A DNA stretch of 17,314 nt from JACKNG01 sp040904625 (GCA_040904625.1 JBBDTC010000309.1:1-17314); one strand, 5' to 3'; counted from the stretch's first letter, positions 1 to 7,597 are shown. The notes: generated by a model not told the origin, from the letters alone. Translations and numbers: made by a program.

Positions 1-313
1 GCCGCTGCTGCGCGGACTTGTGCAACATTGCCAACGCTGTGCAGTCGGGGAAGATAGCGGAGAGGGAGTCAGGGAGCTAATGGCTGTTCCTGCGGCCGTC
101 CGGGGGCGATGCTCGGCGGACAGACAGGGGGACAGACGGTTGGGCCCGAATCTTGGGACTGCCGCACCGCGCAACTCTCCTTGACGGTATGCAGTCCCTC
201 ACTTGGCGTCATCTTCATCTCCCCAAGTTCACGTCAACGCGGATGTAGCTCATCGTTGACGATAACGTTGCCGCCGCGGCAAGCAGCCTCTGCCGCCGGA
301 CCTCGGCGCTGCC
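1..313. other. Non-coding leader region, possible 3' end of an upstream gene
   Basis: No complete gene is convincing here. One plus-strand frame is open from the window edge to a TAA at 78-80 and could be the tail of a gene that starts outside the window, but the 25 or so visible residues match nothing I recognise. A short perfect hairpin (TTGCCG-CCG-CGGCAA, 268-282) lies about 30 bases beyond the stop of the minus-strand SGNH gene. It has no T-run, so it is only a weak terminator candidate. The octamer GGACAGAC occurs twice close together near 117-137. A small plus-strand reading frame from 109 runs antisense into the SGNH gene and has low-complexity composition, so I do not call it. Confidence 0.35.
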
Positions 314-1297
314 TCAGTTGCCGGCGGCGTGGAGGCGAAGTAGCGGCGCGAAATGGGTATCGATGAAGGCGGCGACGCCAGTCTCGTTCAGGTGATCAGT
401 GTCATAGTAGTTGACGTCATCCGGCAGTACCTCGGAGAAGTCATGATAGGCGACATTGCGCGCCTCGAGCAGTTCCGCAACCGCGGCATCGAACGCCGCC
501 TCGTCTGGCAGCGCGTCCCGATAGCGGACCGGCGTCGGCGACTTGACCACGATAAACCGACCACCGTGTTCCTCGGCCATATCGATTAGGGCCCCGAATT
601 CGCCGAGATAGCGCGCGAACTCGCTGTCGGAAATCTCCGCCGGGTAAAGAAAGGCGACGCGCTCCCGGTCGATCTGCGGAATCGGACGGTAAATCTTGTC
701 GAACTTGTTCAGTTCGGCATCGGAGCGGTCGGGGGCGAAACGGTCATGGTTGTTGATCTTGGTGAAGCCCGAGATATAGGGAAGCAGCTCGTCCCGCGCC
801 CAGGGATAGCGGGCCAGCGTCGTCACCAGATCAACATCGAGCGGCGCGCGGGCTAGCAGCGCGCTGTCGAGCCGGTCCTCGTTCCACTGCGGTGAATAGA
901 AGGCGAAAGAGTCGAGGAAGAATACCACATTGCGCGCCTGGTGGCGCTGCAGGAAGTAGTCGAGAACCAGACGGTTGGGCAGTATGCCGGCGCCTTCGAT
1001 GGAGAGGTTCATGATCGATCCGCCGCTCTCCGCCTCCATGACGTCGTTGAACTCCTCATAGCTCAGCGGCATGGCGTGCGAGGCGCCCAGAATGGCAAAG
1101 TCGTAGGTCTGCGGCGGCGCTTCTGCCACCATAAAGAAGCGGTTGCGCTCGCCATACTCGTGCACCAGCGATTCCGCCCACAGATAGAGCCCGGCATAGA
1201 GACCTAGACCGATCAGCACGAAGAGTGGCCACTGGCGCCGAGCCTGCCGCCCTGCCTGGGGCAGCGCGCTCACCATGGTGCCTGTCAACTCAGCCAT
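314..1297 (-). CDS. SGNH-like membrane-anchored partner of MBOAT O-acyltransferase (AlgJ/AlgX/DltD-like role)
   Basis: This 327-residue protein has one N-terminal membrane segment (about residues 23-42), so its body probably faces the periplasm. A GASHAM block at 71-76 places a candidate nucleophile Ser73. A C-terminal DTDHLN block supplies Asp299 and His302, giving the SGNH-type Ser/Asp/His layout. The start follows an AGAGG ribosome binding site; a second Met at residue 8 is possible. The gene begins 10 bases after the MBOAT gene. That pairing is the usual arrangement for polysaccharide or cell-wall O-acylation: the membrane protein brings the acyl group across the membrane and the SGNH partner transfers it to the final acceptor. 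The acceptor cannot be read from the sequence. No polysaccharide synthesis gene is adjacent. Confidence 0.75.
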   Translation of the reverse strand: MAELTGTMVSALPQAGRQARRQWPLFVLIGLGLYAGLYLWAESLVHEYGERNRFFMVAEAPPQTYDFAILGASHAMPLSYEEFNDVMEAESGGSIMNLSIEGAGILPNRLVLDYFLQRHQARNVVFFLDSFAFYSPQWNEDRLDSALLARAPLDVDLVTTLARYPWARDELLPYISGFTKINNHDRFAPDRSDAELNKFDKIYRPIPQIDRERVAFLYPAEISDSEFARYLGEFGALIDMAEEHGGRFIVVKSPTPVRYRDALPDEAAFDAAVAELLEARNVAYHDFSEVLPDDVNYYDTDHLNETGVAAFIDTHFAPLLRLHAAGN

Positions 1298-1307
1298 CTG
1301 CCAACCT

Positions 1308-2744
1308 CTAGAACTGCATGTAGACGAATTGGCTCATGCCCCACTGCCCGAACACCAGCAGCACCGCGATGAGGCCGTAGTAGAAGCCCCAACGCAGGAA
1401 CGTCGGCCGCTGGGCGAGCCAAGCCCAGAGCTGGCGAAACTCGTCCAGTGCCTCGACGAGGATGAGAAAGCCGATCAACCCCAGCGCCATCCAGAATGAC
1501 GCGCTCCAGTTGTAAGCCGGCAACAGCATGGGGAGCATGCCGAGGTTATTGAAGATCTTGGTAATCACCGACCAGGCGTCGCCCACGCTTTCGGCGCGGA
1601 AGAATATCCACGAGAACAGCACCAGATGGAAGGTGAGCAGCAGCCCCAAGGCGCCCCAGAGGAAGCCGGGGAGCCGCGAGCTCACCGCCTTGCGGGCGCC
1701 GCCGAAGGCGAAATAGAGGACCTGATAGAGGCCGTTGAGTGCACCCCAGATTACGAAGGTGAGATTGGCGCCGTGCCACAGTCCGCTGACTATGAACACC
1801 GTCATCTGGTTGGCGTACCAGCGCGGCTTGCTCACCCGGCTCCCGCCCAGCGGGATGTATAGATAGTCTCGGAACCAGTTGGCGAGGGAGATGTGCCAGC
1901 GGTGACTCCAGAACTCGGGGACCGAACGGGAAAAATAAGGGCGCTTGAAGTTCTCCATGAGCCGGAAGCCAAGGATGGCGGCGAGGCCGATGGCGATGTC
2001 AGAATACCCCGAGAAGTCGCAGTAGATCTGGAAGGCATAGAAGTAGACGGCGACGATCAGCGCCACCGGCGACTGGAAATCGGGATTGGTGAAAGCGACG
2101 TCGACGAAAGCGGCGAGGTTGTCGGCGACTACCACTTTCTTGAACAGCCCCCAGAGCAGCAGCTGCAGGCCGAAGGTGACGTTGGCGGTGATGAACACCG
2201 CCCCCTCGCGCAGCTGCTCCAGGAACGGCCCGGCGCGCTCGATGGGACCAGCGACGAGCTTGGGGAAGAAAGCGAGATAGAGCGCGAAATGCCCGAGATG
2301 GCGCTCCGCAGGGATGGTACGCCGGTGCACATCGACAACATAGCTGATGGCGGAGAAGACGAAGAAGGACAGGCCGGCCGGAAGCAACCATCCGAGCCGA
2401 GGCAGCGCTAGCGCCTCAGCACCAGACAGCGGCGCGAAGGCGCTCTCCAGCAGCCCAACGAAGAAGTCGACGTACTTGAAGAGGACGAGTATGGCGAGCT
2501 GAGCCAGCACCGCCGCTGTGAGCAATAGCCGACTGCGCTCCGACCGGCGTTCCATCCACAGACCGAAGCCGTAGGCACAGAGGGTCGAATAGGCCAGCAG
2601 TAGCACATAGACGAGCTGGAACTGCGAATAGAAGTAGTAGCTTGCCACCAGCAGCAGCGGCCAACGCCAGCGCTGCGGCACCACGTAGTAGAGGCCCGTC
2701 AGAAGCGCGAAGAAGCCGAGGAAGGCGAAGGAATTGAACTGCAT
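1308..2744 (-). CDS. MBOAT family O-acyltransferase (AlgI/PatA/DltB-like)
   Basis: This is a 478-residue polytopic membrane protein with about ten or more hydrophobic segments. Family hallmarks are present in order: PKLVAGPIERA at 161-171, YCDFSGYSDIAIG at 241-253, HRWHISLANWFRDYLY starting at 281, and SGLWHGANLTF at 320-330. His324 of the last block matches the catalytic histidine of AlgI and DltB. The family takes an acyl group, usually acetyl, from a cytoplasmic donor and passes it across the membrane for O-acylation of a polysaccharide or similar acceptor. The length is typical for AlgI-type proteins. The ribosome binding site is modest (AGAGAG). The gene lies 50 bases after the second cytochrome-like gene and 10 bases before its SGNH partner. 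The usual alginate or cellulose acetylation neighbours are absent, so the substrate is open. Confidence 0.88.
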   Translation of the reverse strand: MQFNSFAFLGFFALLTGLYYVVPQRWRWPLLLVASYYFYSQFQLVYVLLLAYSTLCAYGFGLWMERRSERSRLLLTAAVLAQLAILVLFKYVDFFVGLLESAFAPLSGAEALALPRLGWLLPAGLSFFVFSAISYVVDVHRRTIPAERHLGHFALYLAFFPKLVAGPIERAGPFLEQLREGAVFITANVTFGLQLLLWGLFKKVVVADNLAAFVDVAFTNPDFQSPVALIVAVYFYAFQIYCDFSGYSDIAIGLAAILGFRLMENFKRPYFSRSVPEFWSHRWHISLANWFRDYLYIPLGGSRVSKPRWYANQMTVFIVSGLWHGANLTFVIWGALNGLYQVLYFAFGGARKAVSSRLPGFLWGALGLLLTFHLVLFSWIFFRAESVGDAWSVITKIFNNLGMLPMLLPAYNWSASFWMALGLIGFLILVEALDEFRQLWAWLAQRPTFLRWGFYYGLIAVLLVFGQWGMSQFVYMQF

Positions 2745-2794
2745 GCTGCTCTCTGCCGCAGGCCTGGACAGCGTCAGGGATCGATGCGGCCGGG

Positions 2795-3190
2795 TTAGTA
2801 AGACGTCCAGGTAGACAGCAGTGCCGGTGGCAGCTCCGGTGGCGGCAGCTCCCCATTGAAGTTGGCCGTCAGGTAATCGTGGATGCTCTGCACCTGCTCG
2901 GGCGAAAGCTGGTTGACGCGGCCGCCGCCGACATGGCGCTCGAGCAGGCCCGTCCAGCCTTCGCTATCAAACTGCTGCATGACGATCGGCACGAAGGAGT
3001 GGCAGACCGTGCAGTTGTTGAGGATGAGATCGCGCGCCTCGCTGCAATTGGCCTTGCCGGCGTCCTCGCTGGCGCTACAGCGGAAGATCTGATCGAGGTC
3101 AATATCCTGCGCCTGTGCGGAGACGGTGACGAAGGTAGCGACCGAAAGCAGGATGAGCACCGGCGCGAGCAGGATGGCAAGTCTTGTCAT
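2795..3190 (-). CDS. Small exported c-type cytochrome-like protein (copy B)
   Basis: The 131-residue product has an N-terminal signal peptide with an AQA-type cleavage site near residue 27, leaving about 104 mature residues. A single haem attachment motif CTVCH (Cys60, Cys63, His64) marks it as a mono-haem c-type protein. Two further cysteines (38 and 49) precede the haem site. The distal ligand is unclear: Met71 is present here but is Lys in the neighbouring paralogue, whereas His86 is conserved at the same spacing (22 residues after the haem His). A conserved Trp79 and an LSPEQ...IHDYLTANFN helix complete the small cytochrome fold. A proline-rich tail (GELPPPELPPALL) is shared with the paralogue. 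The start has a GAGG ribosome binding site and lies 9 bases after copy A. It likely carries electrons in the periplasm; the partner is unknown. Confidence 0.75.
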   Translation of the reverse strand: MTRLAILLAPVLILLSVATFVTVSAQAQDIDLDQIFRCSASEDAGKANCSEARDLILNNCTVCHSFVPIVMQQFDSEGWTGLLERHVGGGRVNQLSPEQVQSIHDYLTANFNGELPPPELPPALLSTWTSY

Positions 3191-3199
3191 GTCTGAACC

Positions 3200-3619
3200 T
3201 CAGGCCGGAAGGCCGGCTCCGAGCGCTTCTAGCGCCGGCGGCAGGACCGGCGGCGGCAGCGTCTCGTTGAAGTGGGTGATGAGGAATGCCCGCAGCGCCT
3301 CGAACTGCTCGTCGGTCAGGTCAGGGACCCGCGAACGATGGACGCTAAGCGTCGAATTCCAGGCCTCTTCGGACTTCTGAGCCTTCACGATAGGCACGAA
3401 GGTATGGCAGGCGGTGCAGGAGTTGAGCAGCACGCTGCGCGACTCGAGGCACTGTTCCGGCGTCTGCTCGCCCAACGGCCCGTCCGTGCTGCAGTTGAAG
3501 ATGACATCAAGGTCAAGATCCTGAGCCTGCGAGTTTGTCATCACCGGAACAGTTGTACCAGCACCCAACAATATGGCGGTTGCCAGCACCGCCGGCTTCG
3601 GGAAACGGACGCTGATCAT
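3200..3619 (-). CDS. Small exported c-type cytochrome-like protein (copy A)
   Basis: This 139-residue paralogue of the next gene has a signal peptide ending near residue 32-33 (NSQAQ). It shares a DLDLDVIFNC start to the mature chain, extra cysteines 43 and 57, the haem motif CTACH (Cys68, Cys71, His72), the FVPIV block, Trp87, His94, and the proline-rich ETLPPPVLPPALEAL tail. His94 is the same distance from the haem histidine as in copy B, which makes it the best conserved candidate for the sixth ligand. The ATG overlaps the stop of the upstream zinc-finger gene by four bases (ATGA), which implies translational coupling. The tandem paralogues probably arose by duplication and may form a two-haem relay or heterodimer. 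No named cytochrome family could be assigned with confidence. Confidence 0.75.
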   Translation of the reverse strand: MISVRFPKPAVLATAILLGAGTTVPVMTNSQAQDLDLDVIFNCSTDGPLGEQTPEQCLESRSVLLNSCTACHTFVPIVKAQKSEEAWNSTLSVHRSRVPDLTDEQFEALRAFLITHFNETLPPPVLPPALEALGAGLPA

Positions 3620-3951
3620 GACTGGGGAACCTCCCGGCTGTTCTGAAGGTACTGGGCGGCCTCAACGGGGTCCAGCTTGGGGCGCTCCTCGTCAAGCCGG
3701 AACACAGGCACCGAAACGTGCCGCGTAGCCTTGTGACCCGGGAAACCTTGGGCCACGAGGGCGCGGATCTGATTTTCGACGGCGGGGTCGTAAGACTGTT
3801 GCTCGCAGTGGTCGCAGACATGGGCTGGCACGTCGTCGATGACGTTCAGCTCCGCTCCGAGCCACATGGTGACGAAGACGCGTTCATGTCGTGTCAGCCC
3901 GCCGCAACCGGGGCATACCCGTTCTACTGGAGACGTCAATTCTGACCTCAT
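3616..3951 (-). CDS. YgiT-type zinc-finger protein
   Basis: The 111-residue protein has two CxxC pairs, CPGC at 13-16 and CDHC at 46-49. They are separated by a short beta-rich stretch ending in VPAHVC, which is the YgiT-type zinc-binding domain known from the N-terminal half of MqsA antitoxins and from many stand-alone small proteins. There is no helix-turn-helix of the MqsA C-terminal type, and no MqsR-like toxin beside it. The remaining 60 residues are probably helical and I do not recognise them. The ribosome binding site before the ATG is weak. Its stop overlaps the start of the first cytochrome-like gene, so it belongs to the cytochrome transcription unit rather than to a toxin pair. 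A role in metal or redox handling for that unit is only a guess. Confidence 0.65.
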   Translation of the reverse strand: MRSELTSPVERVCPGCGGLTRHERVFVTMWLGAELNVIDDVPAHVCDHCEQQSYDPAVENQIRALVAQGFPGHKATRHVSVPVFRLDEERPKLDPVEAAQYLQNSREVPQS

Positions 3952-3955
3952 CTGC

Positions 3956-3988
3956 TAAGAAATCGGAGCGAGCTGTGCCCGCCCCGAT
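3956..3988 (-). terminator. Imperfect hairpin with short T-rich tail between E1 beta and zinc-finger gene
   Basis: ATCGGAGCG (3962-3970) pairs with CGCCCCGAT (3980-3988) over nine positions with one mismatch, and the loop is about nine bases. Read on the minus strand, the stem is followed by TTTCTT. This could be a partial terminator or a processing site after the E1 beta stop. It would lower, without abolishing, read-through into the cytochrome/MBOAT genes. The T tract is interrupted, so strength is doubtful. Confidence 0.4.
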
Positions 3989-4005
3989 CTGGTTGGTTGG
4001 TCTGA

Positions 4006-4983
4006 CTATGCTGCGCGCATCATCTGCTTAGCTGCAAGCACCACCTTCGCGGCGTCGGGTGTCATCCAGGAAATCATTCCCGCCTCGCCTGGCGGAGGCG
4101 CATCCGGGAAAGTTGAGCGGTTAAGCCGGGCGCCTGGTACAGCGATGGCGACACGCGAGATGATTTCGGCAGACGTACCCATCGATTCCTGCCCGTGGTC
4201 GACGACCAGCAGCTTGCCGGTCTTGCGGACAGAAGCGGCAATGGCGTCGATCGGCAGCGGCTTCAGCGTGCGCGGATCGATTATCTCAGCGCTGATGTTT
4301 TCGGCCTTGAGTCCGTCCATTGCTCGGTTAATCTCGATAGCCGCGTTGCCAAAACCTACGATAGTGATGTCGCTGCCCTCCTGGCGGATGGCGGCCTCAC
4401 CGATTGGAACAATGTAGTCGTCGTCCGGCACGTCAATGCTGATGCTATTGATCGCACCGTAGTGGAAGAAAATCACCGGATCGGGGTCCCGTATAGCGGC
4501 GGTCATCAACCCCTTAGCGTCGTACGGGTTGGAAGGCACGACCACCTTGATACCTGGGATGCCCGCGTAGAGAGCTTCCTGGCCAGCGTCGGCATGCTGG
4601 CCGGCTAGGCCCAAAAGGCGTCCGGCGCCGTCCTGCCAAATTACCAGCGGCATGTTGACCTGACCGCCCGTCATGTGCCGCAGCTTGCCGACCTGGTTAA
4701 AGACCAGTTCAAAGCTGCGTAGCGTGCACATGAACGGGAGATGCGCGATCACCGGCACACCCGTCATCGCGATGCCGGCGGCGCCGCCGACATACCATTC
4801 TTCGTCGATCGGACCTTCGGGAAGCCGGACGTCGCCGAACTCCGTCTGAAGGTCGATGATCTGTCCCAAGGCGCTGACCGCAACTGGCTTGGTGCCCTGG
4901 TACAGCATTGTCATGTGCGGCTGTGCGCGCATTTCGAACTGGATGGCTTCCAGGATTGCGTAACCGCCTGCCTTCGCTACCAT
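4006..4983 (-). CDS. Pyruvate-dehydrogenase-type E1 component, beta subunit (2-oxoacid dehydrogenase family)
   Basis: This 325-residue protein has the E1-beta/transketolase-like order: an N-terminal pyrimidine-binding domain, then a C-terminal transketolase domain. The PIDE block (58-61) supplies Glu61 at the position of the glutamate that activates thiamine diphosphate in E1 beta subunits. VVPSNPYDAKGLM (148-160) and EIIDPRTLKP (233-242) are classic family blocks. It departs from cytoplasmic pyruvate dehydrogenases in the N-terminal LGEDVG region and at the usual HSQ site, which reads HAD (130-132). It has no signal peptide. A strong GAGAGGAG ribosome binding site precedes the ATG, 32 bases after the alpha subunit stop. 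With the alpha subunit it would form an alpha2beta2 enzyme that decarboxylates a 2-oxoacid or acetoin-like substrate. If the alpha subunit is Tat-exported, beta could travel with it as a folded passenger. No E2 or E3 gene is adjacent. Confidence 0.85.
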   Translation of the reverse strand: MVAKAGGYAILEAIQFEMRAQPHMTMLYQGTKPVAVSALGQIIDLQTEFGDVRLPEGPIDEEWYVGGAAGIAMTGVPVIAHLPFMCTLRSFELVFNQVGKLRHMTGGQVNMPLVIWQDGAGRLLGLAGQHADAGQEALYAGIPGIKVVVPSNPYDAKGLMTAAIRDPDPVIFFHYGAINSISIDVPDDDYIVPIGEAAIRQEGSDITIVGFGNAAIEINRAMDGLKAENISAEIIDPRTLKPLPIDAIAASVRKTGKLLVVDHGQESMGTSAEIISRVAIAVPGARLNRSTFPDAPPPGEAGMISWMTPDAAKVVLAAKQMMRAA

Positions 4984-5015
4984 TTTGATATTTCTCCTCT
5001 CATGAATCCGTAGGG

Positions 5016-6212
5016 TCAGGCAATGAACTGGCTGGCAGCAACCGATGCACCGGCGAAGACGTGCTGCAGCGCTGCGTCCTGTTGGGGAAGCGGGGACTGG
5101 CGTGCGAACTCGATGGAGTCGGCCACCAGTTGCTTGACGTCCGCTTCCATGGAGTCAGCCTCGGCTTCCGTGAAGACATTGTTCATCACCATCTGCCTGC
5201 GCAGCTTGGGGATCGGGTCCTCGGCGATCCAGGCATTGACCTCGGCGTCACTGCGGTAAGGCAGACCAAAGGCTCCCAACTGGCCCGGCTTGGCGCCGGA
5301 GAGACCAGCGTGGTCGTAGTAGCGATAGGTCTTGGTCTCGATCAGCGTCGGGCCTTCGCCGGCACGTGCCCTTTCCACAGCGCGGCGCGCCACGGTGTAT
5401 ACGGCCATAACGTCCATGCCGTTGACCGCCTCATGGGCGATATCCAGTCCGGCACCGAATTCGTGCAGGTTGATCAGTGAGTTGGTGCGCTGCTGCGGGG
5501 ACGAGATCTGGTAGCCGTTGTTCTCGACCACGGCAATCATCGGCAGCTTGTAGAGCGCGGCGTTGCGCAGGCCGGAATAGTACCAGCCATTGTTGACCGA
5601 ACCGTCGCCGCCAAAGGCGACCGCCACCTGCTTGGTGCCACGAACCTTGGCCGAATAAGCGGCGCCGGCGGCGAACAGGTATTGCGGCCCGATGATGCCG
5701 TTCATGCCCAGGATGCCCTTGCTGGCATCGGTGATGTGCATGGAACCGCCGAAACCCTTGTTGTAACCGGTCTCCTTGAACATTAATTCGGCGGACATCT
5801 TCTCGAGGTCACCGCCCTTGGCGATCAGATGGGCGTGGCCGCGGTGGTTGGAGGCGATATAGTCGTCCTCATTGAGTGCCGACATCACGCCGACCGCGGA
5901 GGCTTCTTCACCCACCGAGATGTGGAAGGCCCCATACATATTGTCCTGACCGGCAAGGAACACTTCCTTCATGCCCTCTTCCCACCAGCGGGACTTGAGC
6001 ATCAGGGTGTACATTTCCTTGAGTTTCTCGGGCGGGACGCCCTCGAGGCCAATGGTCCAGCCATTGCCTGCTCGGGCAACTCCGACATGAGCCACCACCG
6101 CTGTGGTGGCCGTCATTGCGCCCAGCGCCTGCAGGAAGCCGCGACGGCTGAAGCCCGTCGGCTTCGTCGCCCCCGTCTCCGGCGCGACGTTTTCTACTTC
6201 TTCATCCAACAT
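5016..6212 (-). CDS. Pyruvate-dehydrogenase-type E1 component, alpha subunit, with twin-arginine signal peptide
   Basis: This 398-residue protein begins with a Tat signal: SRRGFLQ at 22-28, a hydrophobic stretch to about 45, and an ARA cleavage site at 46-48. A GGAGGAG ribosome binding site six bases before the ATG fixes the start, so the signal is not an artefact of a wrong start. The mature part is a full E1 alpha domain: FGGSMH (154-159), the thiamine-diphosphate/magnesium motif from GDG (202-204) to ENN (230-232), ENNGYQISSP, and a TYRYYDHAG block that corresponds to the usual YRYxGHS loop. The enzyme decarboxylates a 2-oxoacid and forms hydroxyalkyl-thiamine diphosphate. Since Tat moves folded proteins, the cofactor and the beta subunit could be loaded before export. 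Without E2, electrons might go to another acceptor such as the cytochromes encoded downstream. The substrate is unknown; pyruvate, branched oxoacids and acetoin are alternatives. Confidence 0.88.
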   Translation of the reverse strand: MLDEEVENVAPETGATKPTGFSRRGFLQALGAMTATTAVVAHVGVARAGNGWTIGLEGVPPEKLKEMYTLMLKSRWWEEGMKEVFLAGQDNMYGAFHISVGEEASAVGVMSALNEDDYIASNHRGHAHLIAKGGDLEKMSAELMFKETGYNKGFGGSMHITDASKGILGMNGIIGPQYLFAAGAAYSAKVRGTKQVAVAFGGDGSVNNGWYYSGLRNAALYKLPMIAVVENNGYQISSPQQRTNSLINLHEFGAGLDIAHEAVNGMDVMAVYTVARRAVERARAGEGPTLIETKTYRYYDHAGLSGAKPGQLGAFGLPYRSDAEVNAWIAEDPIPKLRRQMVMNNVFTEAEADSMEADVKQLVADSIEFARQSPLPQQDAALQHVFAGASVAASQFIA

Positions 6213-6574
6213 GTACAGCTCCTCCAGTGGATCACTCGCACCGGCATGTGGTCGCCGGCCTAGTGACAGTTAAGTCAAATACTATTCCATGCAGCACCAC
6301 GCATATTCTGCCCGATGCCTGAGATTTCGCGCGAATGTTCAAGTCGACATCGCTGCCGCCTCGAATGCTCGGCACGCCGGTTACAACGGCACACGAAAGT
6401 ACCGTCGGCGTTCGCCTAAAGGATAGTTCCTATGGGTGCGCTGCTCGGGTAGGATACCAGCCTGTTATGGAACTTTCGGCTGTTGCGATCCGGGAAGATA
6501 AGCAAGGCGGCAGCGGCGGAATAGGATCGATCCCGCCAATTTGCTGTCTTTTGACGACAAGGAGGCCACCTTTC
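6213..6574. promoter_or_regulatory. Divergent intergenic region between E1 alpha and AraC regulator genes
   Basis: This 362-base region separates two divergent genes and should hold both promoters and probably operators for the AraC protein. Minus-strand TTGAC-like hexamers are present (for example at the complement of 6274-6279, and TTGAAC at the complement of about 6337-6342), but no well-spaced -10 box could be matched to them. The AGGAGG at 6560-6565, nine bases before ATG 6575, is a strong ribosome binding site that fixes the regulator start. The reading frame upstream of it (from 6335) is open but has non-coding composition. I found no clear direct repeats. Confidence 0.4.
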
Positions 6575-7597
6575 ATGAGATCCGGTTTTGAGAAGGCACC
6601 CCCCCTGCCCGACCTGAGCATGCGGATTATGTTGCGCGTACTTGAAGAACAGGGCCTGGCGGCGCGGCCCGCCCTCGAGGCGGCCGGTTTCCCCGAGGGG
6701 CTTGGCCAGTTGCCCGGAGAAGTTTCGCTCCAGCAGGAGTTGGCCTTTCAGGAAGCGTTTGTCGGCATCACCGGTTATCGGCCGGATCTCTGGGTCCAGA
6801 CCGGTGCACGTTACCACTTGCCCAGCTATGGACGGCTCGGCATGGCGCTGATGACTTCGCCCGATCTCGGAGCGATGGTGAGCGCCTCCACGTCAACGGG
6901 CGAACTCGACTATTCCCTTGTCGAGCTGTCGCCTATCGAAGATGGCGGCCTGCTCAGCGGACAGCGACTGGATTTCCGACGCGTGCCGGAGCCGCTGGTC
7001 GACTTCACCACCTATCGCGATCTTGGCGCCATGCTGACGGCATTGCACGACGTCTGGGCCGGTCCTTTCCCGCTCGGCAGCATTGAGCTCGCCCTCCCGA
7101 GCCCGACCCCCGGCGAGTTCACCGTCATGGACCACGAGGTGCGTTTCGATGCGGCAGCGACGGAGGTGCGCTGGGATAGGTCGTACAGTTCGCGGCGCCT
7201 CTATTACGGCGACCCGGCGCTGCATGCCGCCTATATGGAGGAGTGTCTGCAGCGCATCCAGATGAGCACCTCAGGCGACGACCTCCTGGATGCCCTGACC
7301 GAGATCCTGGTGAAGCAGGACGGATCGCCCGTAACGCTGTCCAGCTTTGCGGCGGAGACTGGTCATTCCGAACGGACGCTGCAGCGCCGTTTGCTCGAAC
7401 ACGGCGCGCGCTTTCGCGATTTGCTCGAAGAGGCACGCCGGCGCGTGGCCTCCGATCTGCTCACCGCGACAGACACCCCCATTGCGGAAATCGCGTGGCG
7501 GCTCGGCTATTCGGAACCGACCAGCTTCAACCACGCGTTCCGCCGCTGGACAGGGGTCAGTCCCACGATCATGCGGCAGCGGCGAGGCAAGGTCTGA
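6575..7597 (+). CDS. AraC-family transcriptional regulator with N-terminal arabinose-binding-type ligand domain
   Basis: The 340-residue protein has a roughly 200-residue N-terminal domain of the type found in OruR/ArgR-like AraC regulators, starting at the LPDLSMRIMLRVLEEQG block. It ends in the two-helix-turn-helix AraC DNA-binding domain (about 250-338). There, TLSSFAAETGHSERTLQRRL forms the first motif and PIAEIAWRLGYSEPTSFNHA the second, followed by FRRWTGVSPTIMR. The start at ATG 6575 is chosen for its AGGAGG site; the longer open frame from 6335 is not supported. It is transcribed divergently from the E1 alpha gene, which for this family often means control of the neighbour in response to a small molecule, perhaps the E1 substrate. 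The ligand is not readable from the sequence. Confidence 0.85.
   Translation: MRSGFEKAPPLPDLSMRIMLRVLEEQGLAARPALEAAGFPEGLGQLPGEVSLQQELAFQEAFVGITGYRPDLWVQTGARYHLPSYGRLGMALMTSPDLGAMVSASTSTGELDYSLVELSPIEDGGLLSGQRLDFRRVPEPLVDFTTYRDLGAMLTALHDVWAGPFPLGSIELALPSPTPGEFTVMDHEVRFDAAATEVRWDRSYSSRRLYYGDPALHAAYMEECLQRIQMSTSGDDLLDALTEILVKQDGSPVTLSSFAAETGHSERTLQRRLLEHGARFRDLLEEARRRVASDLLTATDTPIAEIAWRLGYSEPTSFNHAFRRWTGVSPTIMRQRRGKV

Noticed and set aside
3616..3951. MqsA antitoxin of a toxin-antitoxin pair
   Set aside because: No helix-turn-helix half and no toxin gene on either side; the neighbours are E1 beta and a cytochrome-like gene.
4006..6212. Standard pyruvate or acetoin dehydrogenase complex operon
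   Set aside because: No E2 acyltransferase or E3 lipoamide dehydrogenase follows, and the alpha subunit has an export signal.
6335..6574. N-terminal extension of the AraC regulator by 80 codons
   Set aside because: The AGGAGG site before ATG 6575 and the domain start at LPDLSMR favour the shorter protein; the extension has no coding character.
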